Positions 1-10,000 of a DNA stretch of 41,331 nucleotides are shown here, in pieces. The stretch comes from Candidatus Cybelea septentrionalis (GTDB taxonomy: Bacteria; Vulcanimicrobiota; Vulcanimicrobiia; Vulcanimicrobiales; Vulcanimicrobiaceae), in contig PMHJ01000016.1 of NCBI GenBank assembly GCA_003158175.1, positions 1-41,331 of the forward strand. Direction: 5' to 3'. Positions within the stretch are counted from its first letter, which is position 1; each line of letters starts with the position of its first letter. Position numbers and translations under genes: made by a program. Under the pieces are notes generated by a model that had not been told where the DNA came from, searched no databases, and was given only the letters and a program-made list of their open reading frames with translations.

Positions 1-260
1 CGGCGTACGCCAAGGAAACCTCGTCGAGCCAACCGGGGTACGTCTCGCATACGCAATACGAGTTCGGCAGCATCCTCAAGCTCATCGAGGGCAACTGGAA
101 TCTAGGAACTCTCGGCCGGACGGATCAGCGCGCCAATAGCCTCCTCGACTGTTTCGATTTCACGCAGCCGCCGCGCACCTTCACGCCGATTGTAAGCAAA
201 TACTCAAAGGCGTACTTCTTGAAACAGCCACCGTCCGGCTTGCCGGTCGACGACTACTAG
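1..260 (+). CDS. C-terminal fragment of a phosphoesterase-family (acid phosphatase/phospholipase C-like) protein
   Basis: The reading frame is open from the window edge (first full codon at base 3) and ends at TAG 258-260, giving the last 85 residues. The fragment contains a YVSHTQYEFGSIL stretch, then an Asn-Leu-Gly-Thr-Leu-Gly-Arg-Thr-Asp segment, and ends with a DCFDF-Thr-Gln-Pro-Pro motif. This pattern is typical of the C-terminal end of PF04185 phosphoesterases (AcpA and phospholipase C relatives), which hydrolyse phosphomonoesters or phospholipids and are usually secreted. The catalytic part lies outside the window, so substrate cannot be judged. Its stop overlaps the stop of the convergent glycosyltransferase gene by 4 bp (CTAG). 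Confidence 0.75.
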   Translation, partial: AYAKETSSSQPGYVSHTQYEFGSILKLIEGNWNLGTLGRTDQRANSLLDCFDFTQPPRTFTPIVSKYSKAYFLKQPPSGLPVDDY

Positions 261-1783
261 TTTCGGGTAGCCGGCCGCTCCAAACCGAAGCGAGCCGCAC
301 AGAGCAGATCCACGACGCGGATTGCGCTGCGGCGGGGTGAGAAACGCCGTCGCGAATCGGCCGCGACGAGATCCCCGTACGATCCCCTGAGGGCAGTCTC
401 GCTGACGAAGCGCGCAGTTGCTTTCGGCAACTCCGCTTGCTGCGCGAAAATCGCAACGTCCGCGGCGAAGACCGCCCGCAATTCGTCGTGAGGAAGTACG
501 ACGGCCGGAATCGCGGCTTGCCCTAGCAGCACGTTGCCGAACGCGGCGTCGTCGGTTAACCCGCAATGAACGACGCAGGCAACGGGCACCCGCTCTCCGC
601 CGCCGAGCAGCATCTCCGGTGTTATCCGCAGGGCCGGATAGCCTAGATTTAGGTCGCGTAGATCTTCTGGTGCGCCGGCGAGTCCGACGGTGGTGCACGA
701 CGGATCGTCCGAGCGGCTTACCCCACAAGCCGCGACCCTATCCGCCGAAGCGCAGGGAAGCCATGGAACCTCGATGTCGATCGCGCCGAGCGTGCGAATC
801 GAAGGGAAGCAATCCGTACGACGCTCGATCGCGATTCCCGGCCGCGAAGCCTTTCGCGAAAACCAATCGATCGAACCGGCCTGCCGAAAACGCCGGTCGA
901 ACCAGCGACGGCGGTGCAACGGACCACGCACCACGGGGTGGCCGAAGGCGCGCAGCGCGGTCGCGAGGTCCTCGCGCGCCGCCACGAGTAATGGTTCTTC
1001 GCCCGCGTTTACCGGCATCGCTATTGCTCCGACCACGCCGCGTTGCGTTCGCGGCAGAGGTGCCAGGCGTGAGGCCCACCGTCGATAGAAGCGCTCCTCG
1101 TTCTCGCGTTCTCGATCGAATCGACCCGCTGAAGCGCCTTCGTAGTGGGCGAAACGAGCCTCGGCAACATAGGCGATCGTAGCGCCTCGTTCGCGCGCTC
1201 GCAGGCAAAGGTCGACATCCTCAAAGCCGTTGACGAACGACTCGTCGAATCCGCCGCCTTCAAGGAACCAATCCGTGCGCACGGCCATGGCCGCGCCGGA
1301 GACGCCCAACGCATCACGCGAAGTGGTGACGACGTCGAGCGATGAAGGCAGATTGCGACACGAATAGTGCCAATGTGCGTTGCGCAATAGAACGAGCCCC
1401 GCGGCTTGCGTCACGCCGTCTTCGAAGAAAAGCGACCCGCCGGCGACGGCGACCTCGCGCCGCTCGAAGACCGCAACCAGCGGCGTCAGCGCATCTCCGA
1501 GCGGATAGGCATCGTTGTTGAGAAAGAGCACGAGCGGCGCCTCGGCCATGCGCGCGCCGGCGTTACACGCTCCGGCAAAGTTACGGTTCGTCTCATGGCG
1601 GAGATAGCGCACCCACGGGAATGCGGCAATCGCCTCCGGCGTTTCGTCGGTCGAGGCGTTATCGACGACGATCGTTTCGAAGCTCGCCGAACCGGCTCGC
1701 TGAAGCCGGGCCAGATCGCTCAAACAACGGGCAGTCAGCCACCAGTTGTCGTAGACCGGAATAACGATGCTAAGCTCCGCCAA
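257..1783 (-). CDS. Family 2 glycosyltransferase with unidentified C-terminal half
   Basis: A 508-residue protein. Residues 1-235 form a GT-A fold family 2 domain: it opens with LSIVIPVYDNWWLT, has DNASTDETPE for nucleotide-sugar binding, FLNNDAYPL in the metal-binding (DXD-like) position, and GFDESFVNGFEDVDLCLR as the acceptor/catalytic-base segment. It probably transfers a sugar to a rhamnan, exopolysaccharide or glycan acceptor at the cytoplasmic face. Residues 250-508 have no motif I recognise and could be a degenerate second transferase domain. The start is TTG at 1781-1783, inside the last codons of the upstream sugar transporter (14-bp overlap), which suggests translational coupling. 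There is no closer ATG that preserves the conserved N-terminus. Confidence 0.88.
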   Translation of the reverse strand: MAELSIVIPVYDNWWLTARCLSDLARLQRAGSASFETIVVDNASTDETPEAIAAFPWVRYLRHETNRNFAGACNAGARMAEAPLVLFLNNDAYPLGDALTPLVAVFERREVAVAGGSLFFEDGVTQAAGLVLLRNAHWHYSCRNLPSSLDVVTTSRDALGVSGAAMAVRTDWFLEGGGFDESFVNGFEDVDLCLRARERGATIAYVAEARFAHYEGASAGRFDRERENEERFYRRWASRLAPLPRTQRGVVGAIAMPVNAGEEPLLVAAREDLATALRAFGHPVVRGPLHRRRWFDRRFRQAGSIDWFSRKASRPGIAIERRTDCFPSIRTLGAIDIEVPWLPCASADRVAACGVSRSDDPSCTTVGLAGAPEDLRDLNLGYPALRITPEMLLGGGERVPVACVVHCGLTDDAAFGNVLLGQAAIPAVVLPHDELRAVFAADVAIFAQQAELPKATARFVSETALRGSYGDLVAADSRRRFSPRRSAIRVVDLLCAARFGLERPATRN

Positions 1784-3095
1784 CGTGTACTTCTTCGAGG
1801 AGCTCTTGCTTCGTTTCGGGGACCATCGTGCGCACGAAGACGATCGTCACGATGCAGAGCACGGCATAAGTCCCAAACGTCGCGGGGCTTCCCAGGCGTT
1901 CGACCATTCCCAGAAAAGACTGCGAAACCGCAAAGTTTCCCACCCAGTTAGCCAGCGTCGAAACCGACATTCCCGCACCGCGCACGGGGAGCGGAAAAAT
2001 CTCGGAGATCAACAGCCAGAGGATGGGTCCGAAGCTAAATGCAAAGCAGCCCACGTAGACCATCATGCTGACGAGCGCGATCGTCCCCAGCGAACCGGAG
2101 AGGTGCGGCTGCGAGAACGCGTACGCCATAACGGTGAGTGCCACGAACATGCCGGTGAGTCCGGCATAGAGCAACGGCTTACGTCCGATGCGATCGACAA
2201 AGAAGATCGCGACTAGCGTCATCCCGCAGTTCACTGCACCGACCAGCGACTGGGCCAAGATCGAGGCCGCGGCAGATCCAACGCCTGCCATCTCGAAGAT
2301 GCGTGGTCCATAATAGATGACCGAGTTGATTCCGGTGACCTGCTGCAAAACCGCCAGCGCGACGCCGATGACGAGCGCCGGCCGGATCGACGGGCTCAGT
2401 AGTGCTGCCAGGCCGCCGCGTCTGACTTTCAGGCTCTCTAAAATCGAAGCTTCTTCTCGTCCACTGGCGCTTTCGTCTTCGTAAATCCGTTGCAGTTCCT
2501 CGCGAGCGAGAAGGTCGCGTCCTACCTTGAACAGATAGCGCGGGCTCTCCGGCATGCGAATCATTCCACCCATCAAGATCAATGACGGAATGACGGCCAG
2601 ACCTAGCATCCAGCGCCACTGCCCGTCGCCCGCGAGCAGGTAGTCGACGATATATGCCGCGAGAATGCCGATCGTGATCGCGAATTGGTAGAGCGAAACC
2701 AACGCGCCGCGCACCGGCGCGGGCGCTACCTCGGAGATGTAGAGGGGAGCAACGACGGAGCTCAAGCCGATCCCGAGACCGACAACGAATCGCCCACAGA
2801 GCAGAATCGCCTCGTTTCCCGCTAACGCCGAAAGCAGTGCGCCCAGCAAGAAGATAACGCCGGCCCCGAAAAGCGTCGGCCGCCGGCCGATGCGGTCGGC
2901 GACCGACCCCGAGACGGCCGAGCCGCCGATGCAGCCGATCAAGACGACGCTGATCGTAAACGCCTGGAGCCGGTTGTCCAGCGCAAACTGCTTGCTGATG
3001 AAAAGGATCGCGCCGGAGATCACGCCGGTGTCGTAGCCGAAGAGCAAGCCACCCAGCGCTGCGATCGATGCTACGAGCAAAACGTATGCTCTCAT
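1770..3095 (-). CDS. Sugar-porter family MFS transporter (XylE/GalP-like)
   Basis: About 441 residues with 12 predicted membrane segments. Sugar-porter signatures appear in the expected order: GYDTGVISGA in TM1, DRIGRRP between TM2 and TM3, PESPRYL before the central loop, QQVTGINSVIYYGP in TM7, VDRIGRKPLL between TM8 and TM9, and PETK after TM12. The QQ..G.N motif in TM7 binds hexose in characterised family members, so a proton-coupled hexose or pentose symporter is likely. I chose ATG 3093-3095 because the protein then starts right at TM1. A TTG at 3134 would add 13 residues that fit poorly and would reach the start of the divergent gene. It overlaps the downstream glycosyltransferase by 14 bp. 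Confidence 0.9.
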   Translation of the reverse strand: MRAYVLLVASIAALGGLLFGYDTGVISGAILFISKQFALDNRLQAFTISVVLIGCIGGSAVSGSVADRIGRRPTLFGAGVIFLLGALLSALAGNEAILLCGRFVVGLGIGLSSVVAPLYISEVAPAPVRGALVSLYQFAITIGILAAYIVDYLLAGDGQWRWMLGLAVIPSLILMGGMIRMPESPRYLFKVGRDLLAREELQRIYEDESASGREEASILESLKVRRGGLAALLSPSIRPALVIGVALAVLQQVTGINSVIYYGPRIFEMAGVGSAAASILAQSLVGAVNCGMTLVAIFFVDRIGRKPLLYAGLTGMFVALTVMAYAFSQPHLSGSLGTIALVSMMVYVGCFAFSFGPILWLLISEIFPLPVRGAGMSVSTLANWVGNFAVSQSFLGMVERLGSPATFGTYAVLCIVTIVFVRTMVPETKQELLEEVHVGGA

Positions 3096-3133
3096 GCAGG
3101 CGTTTTTGCAAGCGGCGTGCGAACGCTCCTCCA

Positions 3134-3976
3134 ATGGCGCTCGAGATCGAGATCCCGCCTGCGCTCGCGTACGCCCGCACGCACGCGTTGCATGCGATCG
3201 TTATTGCGCTCGGCGACCAGGTCGTCGCGCAGGAGTACGGCGATTCTTTTAACGAGCAAAAACCGCATTTGCTTTACAGCGGGACGAAGAGCTTTTGGGG
3301 CCCTGCGGCGGTCTGCGCGCGTGAAGATGGGTTGCTGGAACTCGACGAAACCGTTGCGCAGACATTTGCCGCGTGGCGCGACGATCCATGGAAGCGCCGC
3401 GTCACCTTGCGCATGCTGCTCTCGCTTACGGCCGGCTTTGGTTTCGGCGGCTTAGGTGCGTCCGTTCCGGAGTACGAACGCGCCCTAGCGACGCCGCTAA
3501 AAAACGAGCCGGGCTCGCAGTTTACGTACGGCGGCATTCCATTTCAAGTCTTTGGCGCCGTGCTCGCACGTAAGCTCGTCGATCGCCAACTGACGCCGCA
3601 CGACTATCTGCGCGAGCGCATTCTCGATCCGGCCGGCGTTCGGGTCGCGAGTTGGCGCAGGCTGAAGGACGGGACGCATCCGCTGCCAACCGGCGCATCG
3701 CTCTGCGCCATGGACTGGCTCGCATACGGACGCTACGTCGCGCGCGGGCGCGATCTTCTCGCGCCCTGCTTCGAGGGCTCTCCCGCTAACGCGCGCTATG
3801 GCCTGGGCTGGTGGCTGGGCGGTGCTGGCCTCGGGGCGCCCAAGGATCTCGTCTACGCGAGCGGTTCCGCAGGCCAAGCGCTCTACCTCGTGCCGTCACT
3901 CGATCTGACGATCGTGCATTTCGGTGCGAGCGCATCGTTCCGGCACGAAACGTTCCTGCGGCGGCTTTTCCGATAG
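3134..3976 (+). CDS. Serine hydrolase of the beta-lactamase/class C penicillin-binding family
   Basis: 280 residues. The nucleophile motif SxxK is seen as SGTK near residue 49, followed by a large helical block with TLRMLLSLTAGFGF, typical of the esterase/D-aminopeptidase-like branch. A YGG segment near residue 133 takes the place of the usual YxN. The C-terminal SGSAGQALYLVPSLDLTIV corresponds to the KTG/HxG strand but lacks the basic residue. No signal peptide is visible, so it is probably cytoplasmic, unlike true beta-lactamases. The start ATG lies only 38 bp from the divergent transporter start. It is most likely an esterase or peptidase. Resistance activity is not supported. Confidence 0.8.
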   Translation: MALEIEIPPALAYARTHALHAIVIALGDQVVAQEYGDSFNEQKPHLLYSGTKSFWGPAAVCAREDGLLELDETVAQTFAAWRDDPWKRRVTLRMLLSLTAGFGFGGLGASVPEYERALATPLKNEPGSQFTYGGIPFQVFGAVLARKLVDRQLTPHDYLRERILDPAGVRVASWRRLKDGTHPLPTGASLCAMDWLAYGRYVARGRDLLAPCFEGSPANARYGLGWWLGGAGLGAPKDLVYASGSAGQALYLVPSLDLTIVHFGASASFRHETFLRRLFR

Positions 3977-3980
3977 TGCC

Positions 3981-4020
3981 CTGCGCGAGGCGCAGTCCTG
4001 AGCGCAGTCATGTCAGGGTG
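3981..4020. repeat. Short dispersed palindromic repeat, copy 1, at the stop codon of the Asp-box gene
   Basis: The segment contains a 6-bp hairpin (CTGCGC, loop GAG, GCGCAG at 3981-3995). It also carries the 15-mer GCGCAGTCCTGAGCG at 3990-4004, which recurs exactly at 11635-11649. The adjoining bases include the TGA stop of the Asp-box gene that ends at 4013. It occupies most of the 36-bp gap between two convergent genes, so it could act as a terminator or mRNA-end structure. Confidence 0.6.
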
Positions 4021-7000
4021 ACACGGGTGTTGCGCCGTCGACGGGCTTGATGCCGGCATTCTTCAAGGCAGTCTGTAGCGGCGAAAGCAGTCCGACATAG
4101 TCGTTGTACTGCGCAACCGCCGCGGCGTATGCGGTATCGAAGCGCTTCGCATAATCGAGTTGTTCTGCCGTAGGGGGAAGCTGCGGACCACCAAACCCGG
4201 TGCGCGGAATCGATTCGCGCAGCGAGCCAGCGCGCTGGATCGAATCCTCGTCGTTCTTGTAGTCGGCGGTGAACGCGGCGAAGACCGGCCCCCAGCTCTG
4301 CTGCGCGGCGGCGACCTGGCTTGCAATGGCTGCATCGCTCTTCGCCGATCCGGCGACGCGCGTCAGCGACTTCTTGATCGTGTCCAGGTTGTTGAGAACT
4401 TCGTCGATCTTTCCGTAGATCGTCGAATACTTGCGGGCGAAGGCGTAACCGGATTCGTACTGCTGTTGCGTCCACTGGTCGCGCGGATCGGGCTTCACCG
4501 TAACCCTTTGCGTCAGCGTTTGGCCGCCCAGTGCCAAGCGAACGCTGTAGGTTCCGGGCACGACTGTCGGGCCCGTCTTTGGCCCTTGGTACTCCTCTCG
4601 CGCGGCGCCATGCCACTTCGCCGGTGCGTCCTCCGTGAAATCCCAAACGTAGCGGTTGATGCCGGTCTTGTTGGGAACGTAGGGCTCTTCTTTGCCCTTT
4701 ACTTTATGCGTGCCGCTCACGGTCCGAACAACGGTGCCGCCGGCATCGAGAATTTGCAACGAAATCGCTTTTTTCTGCGGCGATGTCTGATAAAAATCGA
4801 CAATCGCACCCTTTGGCGGATTGTCGCCTGCGAACTGTGTGTAGACTCCGGGATCGTTGGAATGGTAGTGATACTCGTAGGCTGTCCGCGGTGCGAAGAG
4901 CATGGCTCCGGCGCGCTGCGCGTTGCCGAGCTGCTGCACGGAGTCGAGGTCGTCGAGAATCCACGCATCGCGTCCGTGCGTCGCAACGACCAGGTCGTTA
5001 AATTCGGGTTGGATCCGGATGTCGCGCACCGAGACCGCGGGCATATTGATGCGGAAATCTTGCCAGCGAGCGCCGTTGTCGAACGAAATCCAAAGACCGT
5101 TCTCGGTTCCCGCGTAGAGCAGATACGGGTTGCGGGAATCGGGGCGGATCGTACGCGCGTACTGATCGCCCGGCAGTCCATTGACGATCTGCGTCCAGTG
5201 CACGCCATAATCGCGCGTGATGTAGACGTAGGGAGCGTAGTCTCCCACGCGATGGTTATCTGCAACCGCATATGCCGTTCCGGCAACCAGCGGCGACGGC
5301 GCGACCGTTTCGAAGCGCGCGAACTGCGGAGCCCCAGGCGGTGTGACGTTTTGCCAATGCGACCCGCCGTCGCGCGTTAGCTGCACGTAGCCGTCGTCGG
5401 TTCCAGCCCAAATCTCGCCTTGGTTTATCGAGGAACCCTCGATATAGAGGATCGTGTCGGAGTACTCGGCTCCGGAGACGTCCTTCGCCAGCGGCCCTCC
5501 GGAAGGCAGTTGGTGCTCCGTAATATTGCGCGTAAGATCCGGGCTGATCGGCCGCCACGTTTCGCCACGATCGGTCGATTGAAAAATGACGTTCCCGCCA
5601 AACCACGCAACGTGGCCATCCCAAGGTGCAAACGCAATCGGCGAATCCCAATTGAAGCGGTACGCCGCCTTGCTCAAGTCAAATGGTCCGAGAAAACTTC
5701 CGGGAAACGAGTCGTACGGACGAATGAAGCGGCTGATGCCGGTCCTGCGATCGAAAAGAGTTACCGCCCCATCCTCCAAATCCGCCCAAATATAATTCGG
5801 GTCGATTGGGTCGGGAATCGTCCACATTCCGTCGCCGCCGACGACGTTGATCCAATGGCGGTTGAGGATGCCTTCGTCATCGAGCGAGTTCGAGGGGCCG
5901 CAAAAGCCGTTGTTATCCTGAAATGCCGCGCAGACGCTGTACGGGTTTTCGTTGGAAAGACCGACGTGATAGATCTGGCCGATCGTTAAATTCCCCGAAA
6001 ACGACCAGTGTTCGAGGTCGGTCGTAAGCGCGAATCCACCATCTTCACCGACGATGACCCGCTTGGGTTCGTTGGGCGCGATCCAGATCGCATGATAGTC
6101 AACGTGAACGCCCTTGGCGATCTCCTTGAACTTGCGGCCGCCGTCTTTGCTCTCGGAGAGCATCTCCGAAACCGCATAGACGTGATTGGGATTCTTCGGG
6201 TCGACCGCAATGTGCGTGAAGTAAAATGGACGCTGATCGACGAGCGTGTCGTCGCTAGTCATTTTCCAGTTCGTGCCGGCGTCGTCCGAGCGCCATAGAA
6301 TTCCACCCGCCGCTTCGATGAGCGCAAAGATCCGGCTCGGGCGGCTGGGCGCGATCGCCAAGCCGATACGGCCGGTGAGGCCCTGTGGCAATCCGTGGCC
6401 GCTAAGCTTTCTCCAGGTACGGCCACCGTCGGTGGATTTGTAGAGGCCGCCGTCGGGGCCGCCGCTGGTGAAGGTCCAAGGGACGCGGCGAAAATGCCAC
6501 ATACCCGCGTAGACAATCTTTGGATCTGCCGGGTTGATCGCAACGTCGCTCGCACCGCTCGCCGGACTGAGATAGAGCGACTTGCGCCAGCTCACTCCGC
6601 CATCGAACGTGACGTAGACGCCGCGGTTCGTCGAATCTTTGAACGGATCGCCAAACGCGCCGACGACGACGTGGTGTGAATCGCGCGGGTCGATTGCGAT
6701 GCGCGAGATACTCCAGACGCCGGCTAAGCCGGCGCGGCGCCACGTCTTGCCGCCGTCGCTCGATTTGTAGAGTCCGTCGCCGTAGCTGACGTCGTTGCGC
6801 GGGTTCGCCTCGCCGGTTCCCGCCCAGACGACGCGCTCGTTGGTCGGATCGATGGCGACCGCGCCGATCGCCGAAACCGCCTGCTTTTCAAAGACGGGCT
6901 GCCACGTCGCGCCGCCATTGATCGAGCGCCACACGCCGCCGCCGGCGGTTCCGAGATAGTAAAGTTGGTCGTCTTGGGGCGTTCCCGCCACCGCGGCGAC

Positions 7001-7087
7001 GCGGCCACCCGCGATCGCCGGTCCAATCGAACGCCACGACAGATTCGCGTACGCCGCAGCCGCAAGGAGTATCGTCGAAACGAGCAT
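4013..7087 (-). CDS. Secreted Asp-box (BNR/VPS10-like) beta-propeller protein, paralog 1
   Basis: 1,024 residues. A short signal peptide (about residues 1-14, ending AYA) precedes LSWRSIGPAIAGGRVAAV, the standard opening of this bacterial propeller family. Asp-box motifs (S-x-D-x-G-x-T-W) recur, for example SSDGGKTWRR, STDGGRTWRK, RSDDAGTNW, STDRGETWRP and SFDNGARW. They imply two stacked beta-propellers over residues 20-700, followed by a beta-sandwich (750-860) and a helical tail. Such proteins are often labelled glycosyl hydrolase or sortilin-like, but no sialidase Arg triad or catalytic pair is evident, so a binding role is as likely as catalysis. Its ATG shares one base with the upstream paralog's stop (TAATG), indicating coupling. 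Confidence 0.85.
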   Translation of the reverse strand: MLVSTILLAAAAYANLSWRSIGPAIAGGRVAAVAGTPQDDQLYYLGTAGGGVWRSINGGATWQPVFEKQAVSAIGAVAIDPTNERVVWAGTGEANPRNDVSYGDGLYKSSDGGKTWRRAGLAGVWSISRIAIDPRDSHHVVVGAFGDPFKDSTNRGVYVTFDGGVSWRKSLYLSPASGASDVAINPADPKIVYAGMWHFRRVPWTFTSGGPDGGLYKSTDGGRTWRKLSGHGLPQGLTGRIGLAIAPSRPSRIFALIEAAGGILWRSDDAGTNWKMTSDDTLVDQRPFYFTHIAVDPKNPNHVYAVSEMLSESKDGGRKFKEIAKGVHVDYHAIWIAPNEPKRVIVGEDGGFALTTDLEHWSFSGNLTIGQIYHVGLSNENPYSVCAAFQDNNGFCGPSNSLDDEGILNRHWINVVGGDGMWTIPDPIDPNYIWADLEDGAVTLFDRRTGISRFIRPYDSFPGSFLGPFDLSKAAYRFNWDSPIAFAPWDGHVAWFGGNVIFQSTDRGETWRPISPDLTRNITEHQLPSGGPLAKDVSGAEYSDTILYIEGSSINQGEIWAGTDDGYVQLTRDGGSHWQNVTPPGAPQFARFETVAPSPLVAGTAYAVADNHRVGDYAPYVYITRDYGVHWTQIVNGLPGDQYARTIRPDSRNPYLLYAGTENGLWISFDNGARWQDFRINMPAVSVRDIRIQPEFNDLVVATHGRDAWILDDLDSVQQLGNAQRAGAMLFAPRTAYEYHYHSNDPGVYTQFAGDNPPKGAIVDFYQTSPQKKAISLQILDAGGTVVRTVSGTHKVKGKEEPYVPNKTGINRYVWDFTEDAPAKWHGAAREEYQGPKTGPTVVPGTYSVRLALGGQTLTQRVTVKPDPRDQWTQQQYESGYAFARKYSTIYGKIDEVLNNLDTIKKSLTRVAGSAKSDAAIASQVAAAQQSWGPVFAAFTADYKNDEDSIQRAGSLRESIPRTGFGGPQLPPTAEQLDYAKRFDTAYAAAVAQYNDYVGLLSPLQTALKNAGIKPVDGATPVSP

Positions 7088-10000
7088 TACAGCGCCTTTA
7101 CTTCCTTGACGGGCGACAGCGGTTTCATGCCGGCTTGTTGCAACGCCGCGTTAACACCCGGTAATACGCCGGTCACGAACGCATCGTAGCGGCCTATGCC
7201 GCTGCGGTATTCCACGTCGACCCGCGACAGGAAGTTCGCAACCGCCGGTGTGACGAGGCCTTGCGCCGTCTGAAACGCGCCGAGAATGTCTTCGTGCAAT
7301 GCCGTCTCGTCCTCCGTACCTTCACCTCGAACGTTCACGGCGAGCGAGCTAAAGAGCGTCTGTCGCGCCTTCGACGCGTCCTCGAGCTTGGCCGTCAACG
7401 CGGCGTTATTCGCCTTCTTTGCGGCGGCAAGCGCCGTATCGGTCGACTTCTTGAGGTCGTCGAGCGTATTGAGGACGGTATTGATCTGCGATAGATGGGA
7501 CATCTGGCGCATCGACTCGTCGAAGCTGCGCTGATACTCGGCTTGCGTGAACGCCGAACGCGGGTCCGGCTCGACTTTAGCACGCTGGAGGTACGTTCGC
7601 CCCGAAAGGGTCAAGCGCACGGAGTAGAGTCCCGGTACGACTCCCGGTCCGGTCTCGGGGTTGAAAAAGTCCTGCGTCGCGCCGTTCCACTTTACCGGAC
7701 CGTTGACGTTGAAATCCCACGTGTAACGGTTCAAGCCGGCTTTGTTCGGAATGTAGGGACGGTCCTTACCGCCGACTTTGTGAGTTCCGGAGATCGTGCG
7801 TATCACGCGGCCGAAGCTATCGAGGATGTCGATTCTCGGCGCATCCTTTTGAGGCTGCGCCTGATAGAAGGTGATCGTCACGCCATACGGCGGGTTGTCC
7901 GCCGCGAAGTTCGTGTAGACGCCGTCGTCGTTGGGATGCAGCGACCACTCGTAGGCGACCGGCGGCGCGAAGAGCCGGCTTTTTTGCGCGACCGCTTCCA
8001 TGAGCTGTTGCACGGGGGTCATATCGTCCATGATAAAGACGTCCCGCCCGTGCGTCGCGATGACGAGGTCGTCATATTGCGGCTGTAAGCGAATGTCGTG
8101 CACGGAAACGGGAGGAAGGCCATTTTTGAACGATTGCCAGCTCGCTGCGCCGTCGAACGAAATCCACATCCCCTCTTCGGTGCCGAGATAGACGATGTTG
8201 CGATTTTTGATGTCGGGCCGAATCGCTCGAACCCACTGATCGGCCGGCAGGCCGGCGACGATCTTCGTCCAGTGGCTGCCGTAATCGTGCGTGACGAAGG
8301 CGTACGGCGCGCTGTCACCGGTGTAATGCCCGTCGGCGATCGCGTACGCGGTCCCCGCGACCAGCGTCGAGGGTGCGACCGTCGCAAAGCGCGCGAACTC
8401 GGGCGCTCCCGGAGGCGTCACATTTTTCCAGTGAGCCTGTGCTGAGCCCGTCGAAGCATCGCGCGTCAGCTGCACGAGCCCGTCGTCGGTGCCGACCCAG
8501 ATCTCGCCTCTGGTTTTCGTCGAGCCTTCGATGTCGAGAATCGTGTCGCTGTATTCCGCGCTGGAGACGTCGTTAGTGATCGGGCCCCCCGCAGGCTGCT
8601 GATGCGTTTTGAGATTGCGCGTGAGGTCGGGACTGATCGCGCGCCAGGATCTTCCGCGATCGGTCGTTTGGAAGACGACGCTGCCACCCAACCAGGCAAC
8701 GTTCTTGCGCCAGGGATCGAATGCGATCGGCGATTCCCAGTTGAATCGATACTTGCTCGTCGCGAGTTCCCACGACTCCTTGCCCGTCTGAACGTAGGGC
8801 TGTGCCGACCACTGATCTTGCGTCACGCGGTTGTAAACGGTAAGCGAACCGTTTTGGGAGTCCGACCAGAGCCAGTTCGGATCGTCGGGTTCGGGAATGC
8901 TCCATTCGCCGTCGCCGCCTGCCGAAGCGATCCACGCCTTGTTCTGAATGCCCGAGGGATCGAGCGAGTTCGAAGGACCGCACCAGGCACCGTTGTCTTG
9001 CAGACCGGCACAAACCGTATACGGATTATCGTTGCCGAGTCCGACTCGGTAGACCTGGCCGATCGGCAAGTTGGCCGAGAAGAACCAGTTCTCACCGCCG
9101 TCGAGCGTAAGGGCATAGCCGCCGTCCTCGCCGGTCATGATGCGCGACGGGTCGTTCGGTGCGATCCAAATAGCGTGATAGTCCACGTGCACGGACGGCG
9201 CGATCGCTTTGAAGGTTTTTCCGGCATTCGTGCTCAGCATCAGTTGAAAGGAGACCGCGTAGACGTGGTCGGCGTTCTTCGGATCGACCGCGACGTGCGA
9301 GAAGTAGAAGGCGCGCGCGTCGACCGATGAGTTGTCGCTGACCATCGTCCAGTTGGCGCCCCCGTCGTCGGATCGCCACAGCACGCCGGCCTTCGACTCA
9401 ATCACCGCGTAGACGCGGTTGCCGTCGCTCGGCGCGACCGCTAAACCGATGCGTCCCATTGGACTCGCCGGCAGACCGTGTCCGACGAGCACCGTCCAAG
9501 TGGCGCCGCCGTCGGTCGACTTGTAGATGCCGTCCTCCGCTCCTCCGCTGACGAACGTCCACGGGCGGCGCTGGAACTTCCAGATGCCCGCGTAGAGCAC
9601 GCTCGGATCCTGGGGGTTCATGGCGAGGTCCGACGCGCCGCTTTCCGGCCCGACGTAGAGCGTCTGTTTCCACGTTTTTCCGCCATCGTCGGTAACGTAA
9701 ATGCCGCGCTGAGGGCTATCGCTGAAAGTGTCGCCTAGTGCGGCAACGACGACGTGGTTGTGGTTGCGCGGGTCCACCACGATCCGCGTGATGTACTTTG
9801 TCTCCTTGAGGCCGGTATTGGTCCAGTGGGCGCCGCCGTCGGTCGTCTTGTAAACGCCGTTGCCATAACTCACGTCGTTGCGCGGATTACCTTCGCCCGT
9901 TCCAGTCCAGACCGTGTCGTTGTCGGTTGGATCGATCGTCACCGCACCGATTGCCGCAACGTCTTGATCGTCGAAGACGGGATCCCACGTTTGTCCGCTG

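Noticed and set aside
3096-3134. Extended TTG start for the sugar transporter
   Set aside because: Adds 13 residues before TM1 with no family support and reaches the divergent gene's start codon.
3134-3976. True beta-lactamase
   Set aside because: SxxK is present, but there is no signal peptide and the KTG-like strand is altered; an esterase or peptidase fits better.
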